In this document: positions 43,801 to 53,060 of the stretch, one piece after another | Numbering within the stretch: the first letter of the stretch is position 1 | Layout: every line of letters starts with the position of its first letter | Assembly (NCBI GenBank): GCA_964023275.1 | Contig: OZ029916.1 | Span: forward strand, 27,255,587 to 27,319,586 | Length of the DNA: 64,000 bases | Direction: 5' to 3' | DNA from: Norana najaformis | Lineage: Eukaryota > Annelida > Clitellata > Crassiclitellata > Hormogastridae | Position numbers and translations under genes: made by a program | The notes under the pieces: generated by a model | The model's database searches: none | Seen by the model: only the letters and a program-made list of their open reading frames with translations | Told to the model about the DNA's origin: nothing

Positions 43801-46800
43801 TGCTACACTTCAGGTTGATGACCATCCAGTCATTTCGTATGCAGCTACAGGTAAGGGGACAGTCATTTCTATGGCAATGATTCCCATAATAAACGTTTAT
43901 AGGAGATGCATAAAACAATGTGATTGTGATGCTTAAAAATGAGTTTGGAAATAATTGGGATTGTCACATACATTAGAGTGACAGAGTTGTCGACTAGTTA
44001 ATGAGTATTGCTTGAGTTGACGGAACCGTTTTTATGTGACGTGTATTAACTGCTGTCACCTTTTCCTAATTATCTGTTTTGGAGAGAACACTTAACCAGA
44101 AATGCCCGTTGTCACTTCAGTCCATACTGTGATATGCTTGCTATCCACAAAGCCAGCACTAAGCTGGCTTTGTGGTTTACTGTTTGGGAAGCATATCAGC
44201 ACAATAGGCTAAGTGCAAGATAAAAAGAACTGCTGCAAAGGAGCAGTGTACTGACTGGAAATACAAATGTGGGCTGTGTCAAGCAGTCTTATTAAAGAAA
44301 TTAAGTCCCTGACTCATTCAGTTCTACACCTCAGCGTTATTCTCCACTATTCAGCCTTCAGTATTAGAATTTGACCAAAGGTACTTCAAGTGTGACCCCG
44401 GTAATTCCCATAGTGAGTCTGTCTTTACCTGTGTCGCAGTACTCAGATGGGCTGATCAATTCTTTACTGACCAAGCTTTGCAGTGAACCAGAATCTTGTA
44501 GAAAAACAACCCTGCAATGTTTACTTTGTCATTTGAGGAAAATAAAACACCTGTAGAAAAAAATTGCAGATAACGTTTCTCAATTTTTGAATTAGAACAA
44601 CTGGCTGACATATCCATTTTCTGAGTTTTAGCTCCCAAAGGCAACTTAATGGTTTTGAACATGGTTTGATGGTTTTTGCCTTGATCATCCCATTTATTCA
44701 TTAATTGAACACAGGATAATATAGGTTTCCAATTCCTTTGCAGTAGGCACAGGTAATTTTTGACTCAAACTCCTGTTTAAATTTCCCATCTTTTGAAAAA
44801 GAAAATTTCTTTGAGGATCCTTTGGTTTTTTAGACTTCAATGTTGACCCAGTGCAAACAATTCTTGCTTTTGCCCACTGTTGGCTCCCCAAAAGTCTGAA
44901 CTGGAAATGGCTTGTAAAGAATGGCTTAATCATCTGTCAAGAGGTTCTTCAGTTTCTCAAATAGAATTGGCAATGTTTAAGTTGGAATACACAATTTGAA
45001 TAGATCTCCTACCTTCCCTTCACCATCATTCAAAACCACTTTCTTTAGTATTTTGGTGCTTGGAAGCACACAGTTAGCAAAGCCTGCTTCAGAATGTCAT
45101 AATCCTTACATTTATGAATAGATAATTCAGAAAACACTTTCTGTGCCTTAACCGTCAATTGCTTATTTGGCTGAAAATGTCCAGAAGGCGTACAACATAC
45201 ACTTAACCTGCTAGATCCCCATCCAATATGCCATATGTAACAACATGTATTACCATTAGTGTGATTATTATTATTGGTTTTATTTTTATTATTGTTTTTA
45301 AAATATTATTTATATATAAAAGTGAAATGGAAAGTAAATGGAAGAATCAATAAATAAAATAGCAATGGAATGTCTTCAGGACACCAGCTGAATGTCTTTG
45401 ACAGTCAATCTGAGATTGAAGTTGGTGCACGTCGAAACCTAAGTGAGGCACACTATGATTTCCTTCAACCATTTCAGGGCACAGTTGTCGGTAAGGGATT
45501 TCCAGCTTCTGTTTTATCATACTTTTAAATAATCATATTAAATAAACTGTTCTGCAGAGTTGACTGTTCCTATAAGAAGGAGCTGCATTATTAAAGATGA
45601 TACAACTGTCCTGTGAAATGTTTTAGAGTTGCAGAGGGTTTTGCCGTTATCTATCTTTAAAGGTTTCATTCGATATGTTGTTGGTGACAATGACACATTT
45701 ATAAGTGTTTTATCTGACAACCTAACAGGTCTCGTTGTTAATGGAATTCGTGTTCTCGACTTGGCAGCCGAGGGAGACAAGCGTATCACAATTGAAGGGG
45801 ACGTTGACCTTGACATGAAGCCACTGAAACTATTTCAAAGGTCAGGCAACTTGTTTGCGAAAATATTAACATCATACCCAAATGTTTTGCTTCAGTGTAT
45901 TTGTGGTATTTATTTTGTACTATAGTTTTTGTAAAAACATTTTCTGTTGTTATTAAAGTTCTGGATAATTCCATATAGGACATGCTCACAAGAAAAGAAT
46001 TGTCTTGAGTCGGTTATAAGACTGCTTGATCTTACGACTCTGATATATTTAAGGCTTTTGCTTCTTTGGTAAACATAAATTTATCTCTATAATATGACTC
46101 CGGCTTTTCAGAGGTCTTCAGATTCCTAAGAATCACTGCTAAATTTTTATCGTCCTGTAGCTTTAATCTTGGTTGTCTATGAACTTAATGATTTTCATTT
46201 GGCCATTTACTTTGGCTTTAGATTGATTTTTATAGAATAAAATAAGACGCAAAGAGTTTTTATTTGTAAAGTATAGAATCAAGGGGTGTTTTACTATATA
46301 TTTAGCATGTAGGATATCAGCTGATTGTTGGTTACTGACTAGAGTTTGAAGGAACATTTAAATGAAAGTTCTGCCTTTTAAATAAAAATTAAGCTAGAGT
46401 TCAAGAGAGCAGTGTTCACAACACTTGAAGCAACATGTGTGATGTTATTTATTTGCAAACTTAAACTTCTACTGAACTTCATGTACTGTAACCTGATATT
46501 TATATGGCATCATTTGGCTTCCATACAAGTATAATTTCATTGGCATTTGATTGTAAGAAATGTTGAAATTGTTGCAGCTTTCCTCAGTTATTACCACCTG
46601 GGTTTAGCATTTACGAAGACTCCACTCACAGACCATCTCTTGGCAATTATTCTGGAAATGAAGATGATGAGGATGAAGAAAACTTTATCAAGGTACATGT
46701 AAAATGAGTCATCCTGACATGTAGGGGATCTACCTGGCAGTTTTTATCATAATCAATTCAGTACCAATTGCTTATATTATTCAAATTATGTAGGCCTATA

Positions 46801-49800
46801 TAACTTGCACTTTGTGTTTCAGCAGGGTCTGCACTTTTTGTTCTGTGAATTACTCTGTTTACTCTGCCTGCTCTCTTAATGTAATGTAAATATAAATCTA
46901 TGAAAATTTCTCAAAAGCCACGTCAGGGAGACCAGCTTATTAACTGGCATTATATAAAAAATCAAGTCTGCAGGAGCCAGGTTGTTTGGTCAATATCTGT
47001 GCCAGGTTGGAATCTGAGGGAATCTAGCCAGGGAGACAACTTGGTGCTACAGAGGAAATGTTGGTCATGGTGCTCTTGATCCATGTCAACATGGAGTATG
47101 TTGCAAGTCAAGCCAGAACCATGTTCCAAGCAGTAGTGGAATGACTGGAACATGCCTTAAATGAAGTACAATTTCATTTGCTTTGGAATCCGTGAACCAT
47201 GGATATTTATTATTGTTTGTCTTGTTCTAACACTTATATTGTTGCAAAAGCTTTACATGAAGCACAGTTGCTGAACTTTGTGTCAGCATGCATACTAATT
47301 GAGAGGGTGTGGTGTACTGTATTAACTGTACTGTATTGTGTGTAATTAACATTCTTATTATGTTATGTGGGTTGATAGGGAAAAGATTACATCTTGTTTT
47401 GTCTTGTAGTTTTTTTGCTGATGCAATTTTGTGCTAATTGCTAGATATCACAAGAAGTAGAACAGGAAGAAACTGTGGATGATCTCATATTTACCGGGAG
47501 GGACAGATTTGAATGTCATTATGAAGCCCCATGTCAAGAGGTCATCTTAAAGTCAGATGCATTCATCCTGCCTGTTCATGTCGTCAGGCAGTCTGAATCA
47601 AAGTGAGACAGCCTTGAACTGATTGCAGCTTAGGGGTTATAAGTAATACATTATGTTGTGATCATAGCTGGAATGTATTACAGAAACAAGTCATAACCTT
47701 TTCGGTACTCTTCGAGCTTAAGGATCCTGGATGGTTTCAAAGGGAACTGGTAACAAGAATGCCCAGACTGGTGTTAAAATAGAGTGCTGCACCCATGAGG
47801 CCATGAGCAGTATTGATACCAGAACTAAGTGTACAAGAAATTAGTAAGAAAACGAGAAATTATAGTACACTTACATTAGTAAGTGCATTAGCAAGTAAAC
47901 AGGTAAGAACTTGTTGACAGTGTTTTATTCATTTCAGTTAGTTACAACGTAAGTTTAAACAAAATCCTTTTCATTTGTATGAATCGATGTAAGTCTCAGT
48001 GATGCATTGCAGAAAGCTTGTAAAAAGGTTCTCTTGATGGAATGCACTGCACCATATGAATTCTTCCATATATGTTGGGAATAAGGCAGCGCTTGTACCA
48101 AATTGCTTTTCATGTTATGTTATGCCAAAATCCGCATATTCTTGATATTCTGTGTATGCATTTCAGTATTTCCAGGGTCTATCAAGTTCCTTTAATGAAT
48201 GACGACAGAATACATATCGTTAACTTACTCTTACTAATTTCTTGACACGACCGTAATCAGTAATGCTCATGGGTGTGGCGCTCTTCACAAGTCTGGATGT
48301 TCTTGTTACCAGTCCCCTTGGTAACCATCGAGGATCCTGAACTTGTTATCAATTCTATGTTGCTTTATACTGGAAGATGCACCAAGAGGAGTTGTGTATG
48401 CTGTCACTTGGTATGTCTAGAATGCATGTAGATGTTGCATTAGAACCTAGCCACAACATGTACTGCTGTACTATGCTGTCGTATAATGAGATCAGGTACT
48501 AAAGCTGAATTAAATTTGAGGTCCATCTCCCGAACCACATTTTATCAGAATTCTTGTTATATATATATGTAAGCTATAATGCTGTTAGGATGTGTGGTAG
48601 TGAGTCTCTGAGGCTGCAGTAAACAATTTGGTCTTTTGTGATTATTGTAATCAGACATTAAATGTCTGATTGTAGACACTACTATCTGATTACCATAATC
48701 AAACACTACTGTCCAGACTCCAGACTTTACTCTAAAACAGCAGGGTCTCCTTATGGTAATCAGACACTACTGCCAGGACATTACAATAAAATCCTGATAA
48801 TGCTACCCTTGTGAGCCACTTTTAAGAGGTTGTATTCCTTTCTAAAGATGAATTAAATCTTGGATCCATGTTCCCAACTATATCATATCATAACTTGTTA
48901 TAATAAACCTGTAATGAAGAAGTTCTGGACTATGCTTTATCTTTTCTAGTCTCCACCAGCAAGTAAGTAAAAACATACATCCTGGTAATTAAAGACCTAT
49001 CTATCTTCTTTCTAGCCACCTGCGCCTTATAGAAGTGTTTCGTTAATTAGTGGGATTGAACAGATATTTGTCTGTTCGATTGTGCACATCTGGCCTAACA
49101 ACCATCTTCAGGAGTTTGCATCTTTGTATGTATATTAGGAATACTGAAGGTTGTACTATACAAGTGTTTGATTACATTGCACTACATTACGTTCAACTGG
49201 GCCATCTATCTGGGACAGTCTTCCCAAAACCTCTTAACTTTATCAGATTTTCATCTCAAGAAACATGTTCAGCTTATCTTCAGTTACACTTCTTTATATT
49301 TAACATGTAGCTATGCTTCTGAGGTTGTTAAAAGGCATGGTAGGTACAAACATATCCAAATACTGTATATACCTATATACATACTGGTACAGAAGTAGAC
49401 CTACCCGTAAAGGTTCTAGATTACTCTGATTATTATTTACTGTAGAGCTGTACCGAATATTTGTATTCAATTCGAACCTGAATAGTGCTTTGAGCAGTTT
49501 TTTCATATTCGGTCAAATAGTTTCCTGAATTCAAACACGAATAGTTAACACATTATGTAAAGTTAAACGTCTGCTAATAGTAAATGCGCTTTATAAATTT
49601 TATGCCTGTTTGTGATCTTCACTGGTGATATTCATTTATGTTTATATATTATAACTCTCCTTTTAACTTCCAGTTTGATACTTTTGAGTAAAGCAATCTT
49701 TAACTTTTTATATAGTTTTTTAAATTGAAAATTTGTTAAATCAAACTTATATAGCCTACAAAATGTTCTAAAAATTACACTTGGTCATGGATAAACAAAG

Positions 49801-51739
49801 TCCAGAATGGAAATAATTTAAAGGCAATCTGGACAGAGACCTGAGCAAATCCAAGACATCAGTTTTACATGGCACTGCATGGTCTTTCAAAAAGTTTACA
49901 ACAATGCTCTAAATATCATTTACTAGGATGCACTCAAATTGCACTACACTGCTAACAGAAAGTCTAAGTGAAAAACAAAAACTTTGAGCGTCTTTGATTC
50001 AGAACCCTCACAAAAGAAACTTTGCCAACATAGTTCAACAGATGACTTTGGTGTTGGGCAGAATGGGATTCCTCGTACCCTGAAGTGCACTTCGATAACG
50101 GGACTTCAAAAACTGCAGACCTGGAAACTTAAATCAATACATTCCTAGTGGAACCTTGCATACAAGAATTTCTAGTCATATGGTGGTACATGTACCCAAG
50201 CCCAAGGACAAGTGCCCAAGCCCTTTCACTTTTGACCACTAACTTATCATAAAAAATACAGAGCTGTTGGTTTAAATAAATTATGAAACTGGTTTCTGCA
50301 ATACATTTAAGAATGTTTGAGAAAATGACCTCTAGACAAATGAGCTGCACCATACAAACTCCTGCAGATGCATTGGAAACAAATAGCAAATTTTGTAAAA
50401 ATTTTGTCATTTCAGTTTGTGTTTGCCCACATGCACATGTTGTCCACTTTTTGTGTGGGCACATCAGCATTGTGTTCATGCACTACAGAATGCATGAATA
50501 TACCGTTTTTTAAGTTTTCCAGATTCCTAGATGCTCTCCATCCATCGGACATATACGTTCTATTACTGATTACTTTCTTATTTATTGGATATTTGATGAG
50601 TGCAGCACTTCTTTTCTCTTGCAATCTGGGGTGGCCACTTTGTTGATATGTTTGTAGCTGCAAGTGACCGAAAGTGAAAGATTGCCACTTTTTTTGTCTG
50701 TTGACACTGAAAGACATTCAAAATTTAGAAATTTAGACTGCATACTTTGGGAAGCTTAATGACTGTAGATGAGTTATGTTAGACATTTAAAAATATTAAT
50801 ATGTAGTTTGTTACTCAGTTAAACATAATAAAAATATTATTTTCCAACATGTCCTATTTTGTCGTAACCTATTATTGTATTTGTATTTGGCTGAATATTA
50901 TGTTCAATTATTCATATTTGGCTGAACAGTAAAAAATGCTATTTGGTACAGCTCTAATTTACAATTTTATTAATGTAATAATTAAATTCATGATTAGCAC
51001 ATAGCTGGCAGGAAAATATCAAGTATATACAGCACAGAATATTTGTAGGTCACCAATGCTGTCAACAGTAAAGCCTTCTGTCTCTTTTGCCACTTCCTCA
51101 CAGAAGTGGTTGGATCAGAAGACAAGTTTTGGTGGTGGTGGTGGTTCTAGAGCTATTCCCTGTAATCCAAGCAACATGGTAACTTGTCAAATGGTTATGG
51201 ACAGGGCTTCCACTTCACAGCAAACATTCACAAAACTGCAGCAACACACAAGCATCATTACAGGAAATCGCAGCTCAACTCTGTTTCAGCACTCTTCATT
51301 TGAACAAACATCAACGCTTGCCAATGTCTTCATGTCTACTCTCAGCAGCACTTCTGAAGAGTCACTGGCAAGAAACAATGTCACATCGGATCACGACAGA
51401 CACAGAGAATCGTTTTCTGTGACCATTGAGAGTACGCTAACTACGGAAACAGACTTCCAACGAGTGCGGGGTTCAAATGAACTCGAGACGATTCCACTAA
51501 AGATGAACATTGGTCTCGTCAGTGGGATAGCCATCTCAGTCTGCATTTTGATCTTCATGTTGGTTTACGCAATTTGCAAAAGTTGCCGACTATGCAGGCG
51601 TAGCGGCGTTACGCTTCATGAATGTAAAAATTATGAGAAGAAAATTTCTGATGACCACAAAATAGATGAAACTAATGGGCTCCTTCGAACAAATGTTACA
51701 TTTACACGACAACGGGATGTGAGAGAGTGGTATGTTTGA
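28579..51739 (+). CDS. nrxn: neurexin, compact form (LNS-EGF-LNS-stalk-TM-PDZ ligand), 12 exons, 901 aa
   Basis: Joined exons: 28579-28810, 34512-34861, 39532-39864, 41170-41302, 41981-42100, 42971-43149, 43679-43850, 45380-45490, 45729-45840, 46578-46692, 47445-47602, 51049-51739. All introns are GT-AG with matching phases (1,0,0,1,1,0,1,1,2,0,2); 902 codons with stop. Layout: signal peptide (hydrophobic 22-33); linker 78-165; LNS domain 165-345 (DGLILYG, NDNQWHDVAIF, LYIGGV, GFQGCL); EGF 350-389 (SCENGGEC..FYCICDMTSFTGPTC); LNS domain 390-580 (VAFGIST, YHVVRFCRVGASATLQVDD, VVNGIRVLDLAAEGD); acidic stalk with Cys loop CHYEAPC; Ser/Thr-rich stalk; helix 826-847; tail ending REWYV. Order and motifs match LNS5-EGF3-LNS6 of alpha-neurexins. 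Neurexins are presynaptic receptors for neuroligins and related ligands. LNS1-4 exons are not visible upstream, so this is a naturally short gene or a beta/gamma-like transcript. Confidence 0.94.
29330..29880 (+). repeat. dispersed repeat, family B copy in neurexin intron 1
   Basis: It shares GTCCTGTTGCTGGATTGCTG with 61766-61790, ATCTAATCTGATTTAATCTA with 57372-57385, and the ATAATACTTAAGACATCAGTTGATGGC block with 14990-15070 and 57410-57435. Confidence 0.55.
30060..30975 (+). mobile_element. CR1-like LINE fragment (reverse transcriptase part and 3' end), decayed
   Basis: Broken frames still read LDLGNLSIYRP, NFNPFQSAY.KFHSTE and LAVSLCVSVD, the usual sequence around the start of a LINE reverse transcriptase and its C-terminus. 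The 3' end (GATGTTGACCTGATTGAGG, TTGATGCCTTGTGCATTAGA) recurs at 39405-39480 and 60490-60570. It ends near a GATGAT-rich tail. Stops and frameshifts are many. Confidence 0.7.
30976..34511 (+). other. neurexin intron 1, distal part, no gene
   Basis: No exon is supported. Simple repeats: (TA)n at 33249-33272 and nearby, a C15 run at 33406-33420, (TAG)n at 34397-34428. Confidence 0.5.
34512..34861 (+). CDS. nrxn: neurexin exon 2: linker and start of first LNS domain
   Basis: 350 nt, acceptor CTTGCAG, donor AAG|GTAACT. The first ~80 codons encode an unfamiliar linker (GSGDGALSYQESPDYQTLP...). The end (AVSFLSNEAYLTTRAMMS..SISFK) is the first strand pair of an LNS domain. A tRNA-like stretch sits in the linker at about 34704-34770. 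Confidence 0.88.
34704..34770 (+). repeat. tRNA-like segment inside neurexin exon 2
   Basis: TTGTTCATAGTGGGAAGGAT resembles a tRNA D-arm/A box, and 50 nt later TCGGGTTCAAACCCCGG forms a T-arm with the exact 7-nt loop TTCAAAC and a B box. The acceptor stem is not preserved. This may be an exonised tRNA-derived SINE or a chance match. Confidence 0.4.
35485..37995 (+). mobile_element. DNA transposon with ~100-bp TIRs in neurexin intron 2
   Basis: The left end at 35510-35610 (CCTGGGTAGTAAGTG, ATGCCTCA, AGTATAGAAAATGGCT, CAAACTTTGCTTTTGTGACC) recurs reverse-complemented at 37880-37985. This is a long, diverged TIR pair around 2.5 kb that holds one broken gene. Exact ends and the target duplication are unclear because the outermost bases have diverged (GTAACA seen at both ends). 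Confidence 0.8.
35864..37744 (+). pseudogene. broken gene of a multicopy invertebrate transposon-associated family
   Basis: It starts ATGGCATCAAGAGGCTGCAA, with a probable intron (about 36060-36271). Pieces in shifting frames read FAIPRIWQQPTDHSGNCYVC, YNFRAEEKNPYYPNQKDLSN, PLHIKLGLMKQFV, MSLRVHILDAYLDN and QYNENMMGDYIWGLI. From memory this is a high-copy family of unknown function found in many invertebrate genomes. The TIRs around it indicate it is the element's own product. At least four stops or frameshifts inactivate it. Confidence 0.72.
38270..39490 (+). mobile_element. CR1-like LINE fragment (5' endonuclease part joined to 3' end)
   Basis: The frame from ATG 38279 reads MFLLLLLAGDVEIKPGPV, a 2A-like motif seen at the start of some CR1-group ORFs. 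Decayed endonuclease pieces follow (LLVNIYCPPSPS-like near 38670, EIV.LDEFNIPIDVTGHSSLAFLDML near 38765-38840). From 39000 the sequence matches 30150-30960 and then the family 3' end. The middle is deleted. It lies in neurexin intron 2 and ends about 40 bp before exon 3. Confidence 0.7.
39532..39864 (+). CDS. nrxn: neurexin exon 3: core of first LNS domain
   Basis: 333 nt, acceptor TTGTTTTCAG, donor AAG|GTAGAG, phase 0 at both ends. Motifs: HRDGLILYGV, YVYDINGLGSHL, PINDNQWHDVAIFWN, LNGELYIGGVSHQLYNQLPK. These match the fifth LNS domain of alpha-neurexins. Confidence 0.93.
39865..41169 (+). other. neurexin intron 3
   Basis: No exon or element is recognised. TGATCAAT-type low-complexity sequence lies at 40640-40770. 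Confidence 0.5.
41170..41302 (+). CDS. nrxn: neurexin exon 4: end of first LNS domain
   Basis: 133 nt. It encodes GHGFQGCLSSFRLEGNERHL and the closing Cys (KPGC) of the LNS fold. The acceptor is GGCCTAG, the donor AGAG|GTTGAG. Confidence 0.9.
41674..41723. repeat. (GGAT)n microsatellite
   Basis: Tandem GGAT/GAAT units in neurexin intron 4. Confidence 0.85.
41981..42100 (+). CDS. nrxn: neurexin exon 5: EGF domain
   Basis: 120 nt, one complete EGF repeat with six Cys: C..ASCENGGEC..G..FYCICDMTSFTGPTC. It is framed by phase-1 introns, typical of EGF exons, with acceptor GTTTTTCAG and donor GATG|GTAAGC. Confidence 0.93.
42971..43149 (+). CDS. nrxn: neurexin exon 6: second LNS domain, part 1
   Basis: 179 nt. 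It encodes SIAYGFGERGGVIRFQFPNS and SVAFGISTLQSDAVLLRIT, the start of the LNS6-type domain. The acceptor is AATTTGCAG, the donor CTG|GTGAGT. Confidence 0.92.
43679..43850 (+). CDS. nrxn: neurexin exon 7: second LNS domain, part 2
   Basis: 172 nt. It encodes GFVSVKYNLGVADHHLGE, a Ca2+-site-type loop, and YHVVRFCRVGASATLQVDDH. It ends ISYAAT-G at the position of splice site 4 in vertebrate neurexins. Confidence 0.93.
44129..44199. repeat. hairpin-forming inverted repeat in neurexin intron 7
   Basis: CCACAAAGCCAGC (44145-44157), a 5-nt loop, and its perfect complement (44163-44175). An outer arm GATATGCTT/AAGCATATC (44131-44139, 44189-44197) extends the stem. It is a small foldback or an RNA hairpin. 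Confidence 0.7.
45380..45490 (+). CDS. nrxn: neurexin exon 8: second LNS domain, part 3
   Basis: 111 nt, acceptor TGTCTTCAG, donor GTCG|GTAAGG. It encodes GHQLNVFDSQSEIEVGARR and ends FQGTVVG, the entry to the last strand. Confidence 0.9.
45729..45840 (+). CDS. nrxn: neurexin exon 9: second LNS domain, end
   Basis: 112 nt. The acceptor CTAACAG|GT was preferred to an earlier AAAG|GT at 45660 because it gives FQGTVVG-LVVNGIRVLDLAAEGD, the standard neurexin sequence. The earlier site would insert about 22 unrelated residues. Confidence 0.88.
46578..46692 (+). CDS. nrxn: neurexin exon 10: acidic stalk
   Basis: 115 nt, acceptor TTGTTGCAG, donor AAG|GTACAT. It encodes a Pro-rich start and an acidic run (GNEDDEDEENFIK) just after the last LNS domain. 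Confidence 0.82.
47445..47602 (+). CDS. nrxn: neurexin exon 11: stalk with cysteine loop
   Basis: 158 nt, acceptor TTGCTAG, donor AAA|GTGAGA. It encodes EETVDDLIFTG and a short Cys loop (ECHYEAPC) at the place where vertebrate neurexin stalks carry a Cys-bounded acidic loop. Confidence 0.85.
47721..48338. mobile_element. foldback MITE with ~140-bp inverted arms
   Basis: The left arm (AGGATCCTGGATGGTTTCAA, GGGAACTGGTAACAAGAA, CACCCATGAG, CAAGAAATTAGTAAGA) is found reverse-complemented at 48210-48338. It is about 618 bp long with no coding capacity, in the last neurexin intron. The superfamily cannot be named. Confidence 0.75.
48360..49430 (+). other. neurexin intron 11, middle part
   Basis: No exon. 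Small hairpin-like sequences (CAGACATTAAATGTCTG near 48652) and repeated GTAATCAGACACTACTG units lie at 48600-48780. Confidence 0.4.
49443..50956. mobile_element. degenerate hAT-like DNA transposon
   Basis: The left end TAGAGCTGTACCGAATATTT (49443) and the reverse complement of the right end TAGAGCTGTACCAAATAGC (50956) form hAT-type TIRs. The flanking 8-mers ATTTACTG and ATTTACAA share six of eight bases, as expected for an old 8-bp target duplication. No transposase frame survives in the 1.5 kb. Confidence 0.72.
51049..51739 (+). CDS. nrxn: neurexin exon 12: Ser/Thr stalk, transmembrane helix, cytoplasmic tail
   Basis: A Ser/Thr-rich, probably O-glycosylated stalk of about 150 residues, the helix IGLVSGIAISVCILIFMLVY, and a 54-residue tail beginning with a Cys/Arg cluster and ending VREWYV then TGA. 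Tail length and a C-terminus of aromatic-Tyr-Val match neurexins (EYYV), which bind CASK and Mint PDZ domains. Confidence 0.93.
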
Positions 51740-52262
51740 TTTATGGACAGTAAGGACAGATGATAGAAAATGACAACTTCTGCTATTTGGTCAGTAGTTG
51801 GAAATGTTGTTTAACTGAGGGAAGAGTTCATGAGTGATGGAAATATTTTTTACTGTGAGGTCAAGCCTGAACAATGGTTAGCTAGACGGGAAAGAGAAAT
51901 AACAGTATGATTGGTGTTGGGAATTTTCTGTGCATATTTTAGTATGTGTTAATGATTTTATGTATGCTGTATTGTTCATTTGTAATTTTTTATTTAATTG
52001 TGAACTCAATGTTCAGAAAACAACTGACTCATGAGTTTCAAAATACATAAATTTAAAAAAAAAAATTATGTTTAGAAACTTCTTAACAAATTGCATTTGA
52101 AAATTGTGTTTTCAATGTTCTTACAAGGTGCTGTGGGAACAAGCAGTGACATTACCCATTTTTCTTTGACTGTTCAGCACTACTGGTAAACTAACTTGGA
52201 CAGAACTTTGTGTAACAGCAATGTGTTTAAAGTATTTCTTTGTTCTTTTGCTTTAAATATGA

Positions 52263-52268
52263 AATAAA
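52263..52268 (+). terminator. AATAAA polyadenylation signal of neurexin (candidate)
   Basis: The first canonical hexamer downstream of the stop, giving a 3' UTR of about 0.5 kb. Confidence 0.5.
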
Positions 52269-52371
52269 GAAAACTATCCAACAGTATTCCGGAAATGTGA
52301 TACTTGGCAACTAATGATAAAAACAAATGATACGATAAAACCAGTATAATAATGAGTGATAAGTTACATTT

Positions 52372-52428
52372 TTGTTTAGGTTGAACATAGGTTTTAATTT
52401 AAATCATGTACATTAATATACAATATAT

Positions 52429-52510
<82 letters not shown>

Positions 52511-52790
52511 TAATCACATACTAACTTAATATATCAATGTAGCTGTATTGTCAGTGCACTGGTATCTATTATGAGTGCACTGGTATGTATTATATCACAT
52601 AGCACTATGTTGATGTAATGATATACATATTTTTGCATATATATGAAATACATATGTGCATATAACACAAAATATATGAAAAGATAAAGTAAATGATGGA
52701 TAAAAACCAATATATGACTCAACCTACATTTGTTTAGGTTGAACATTAGTTCAAATGTAAATCAATATATATCTGTATATATTGTATTAT
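52372..52790. repeat. imperfect tandem duplication around the microsatellite
   Basis: TTTAGGTTGAACAT followed by AGT/AGG, a TTAAAT/AAATGTAAATCA stretch and a TATATTGTAT stretch occurs at 52374 and again at 52730, about 356 bp apart. Confidence 0.5.
52433..52510. repeat. (TA)n-(CA)n microsatellite
   Basis: About 34 TA units followed by five CA units, just beyond the neurexin 3' UTR. Confidence 0.95.
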
Positions 52791-52799
52791 ATATGTTGT

Positions 52800-53060
52800 A
52801 ATAGGGACACACGTTAGGGATGGTATATAGGTTGAAAGACTGGGCAAACCTTCAAGACACTGTTAGACTGAAAGAGACACTCCTTGTTTCTAGCAGGTTA
52901 GAGACACACTCCTTGTCCGATATACTGTAATATTTAAGAATAGGAGAGGCGAGTTTCAGGATTATTATGACTGCTCTTGTTGCATTGAAAGAGAATATTA
53001 GCTTCAAGCTTTGAAAGAAAGAAGAACATGTTCCCCTGCAGTTTGTATAGAGCAAGTCAC
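52800..53060 (+). repeat. direct repeat, left copy (possible LTR remnant)
   Basis: It contains GTTAGGGATGG, AAAGAGACACTCCTTGTTTC, AGCAGGTTA, AGGAGAG, ATTATGACTGCTCT and CCCCTGCAGTTTG. The same series occurs at 54130-54320. Confidence 0.55.

Noticed and set aside
45660..45728. Earlier acceptor (AAAG|GT) for neurexin exon 9
   Set aside because: It is in frame but adds about 22 residues inside the conserved FQGxxxGLxxNG strand. The later acceptor CTAACAG restores the family sequence.
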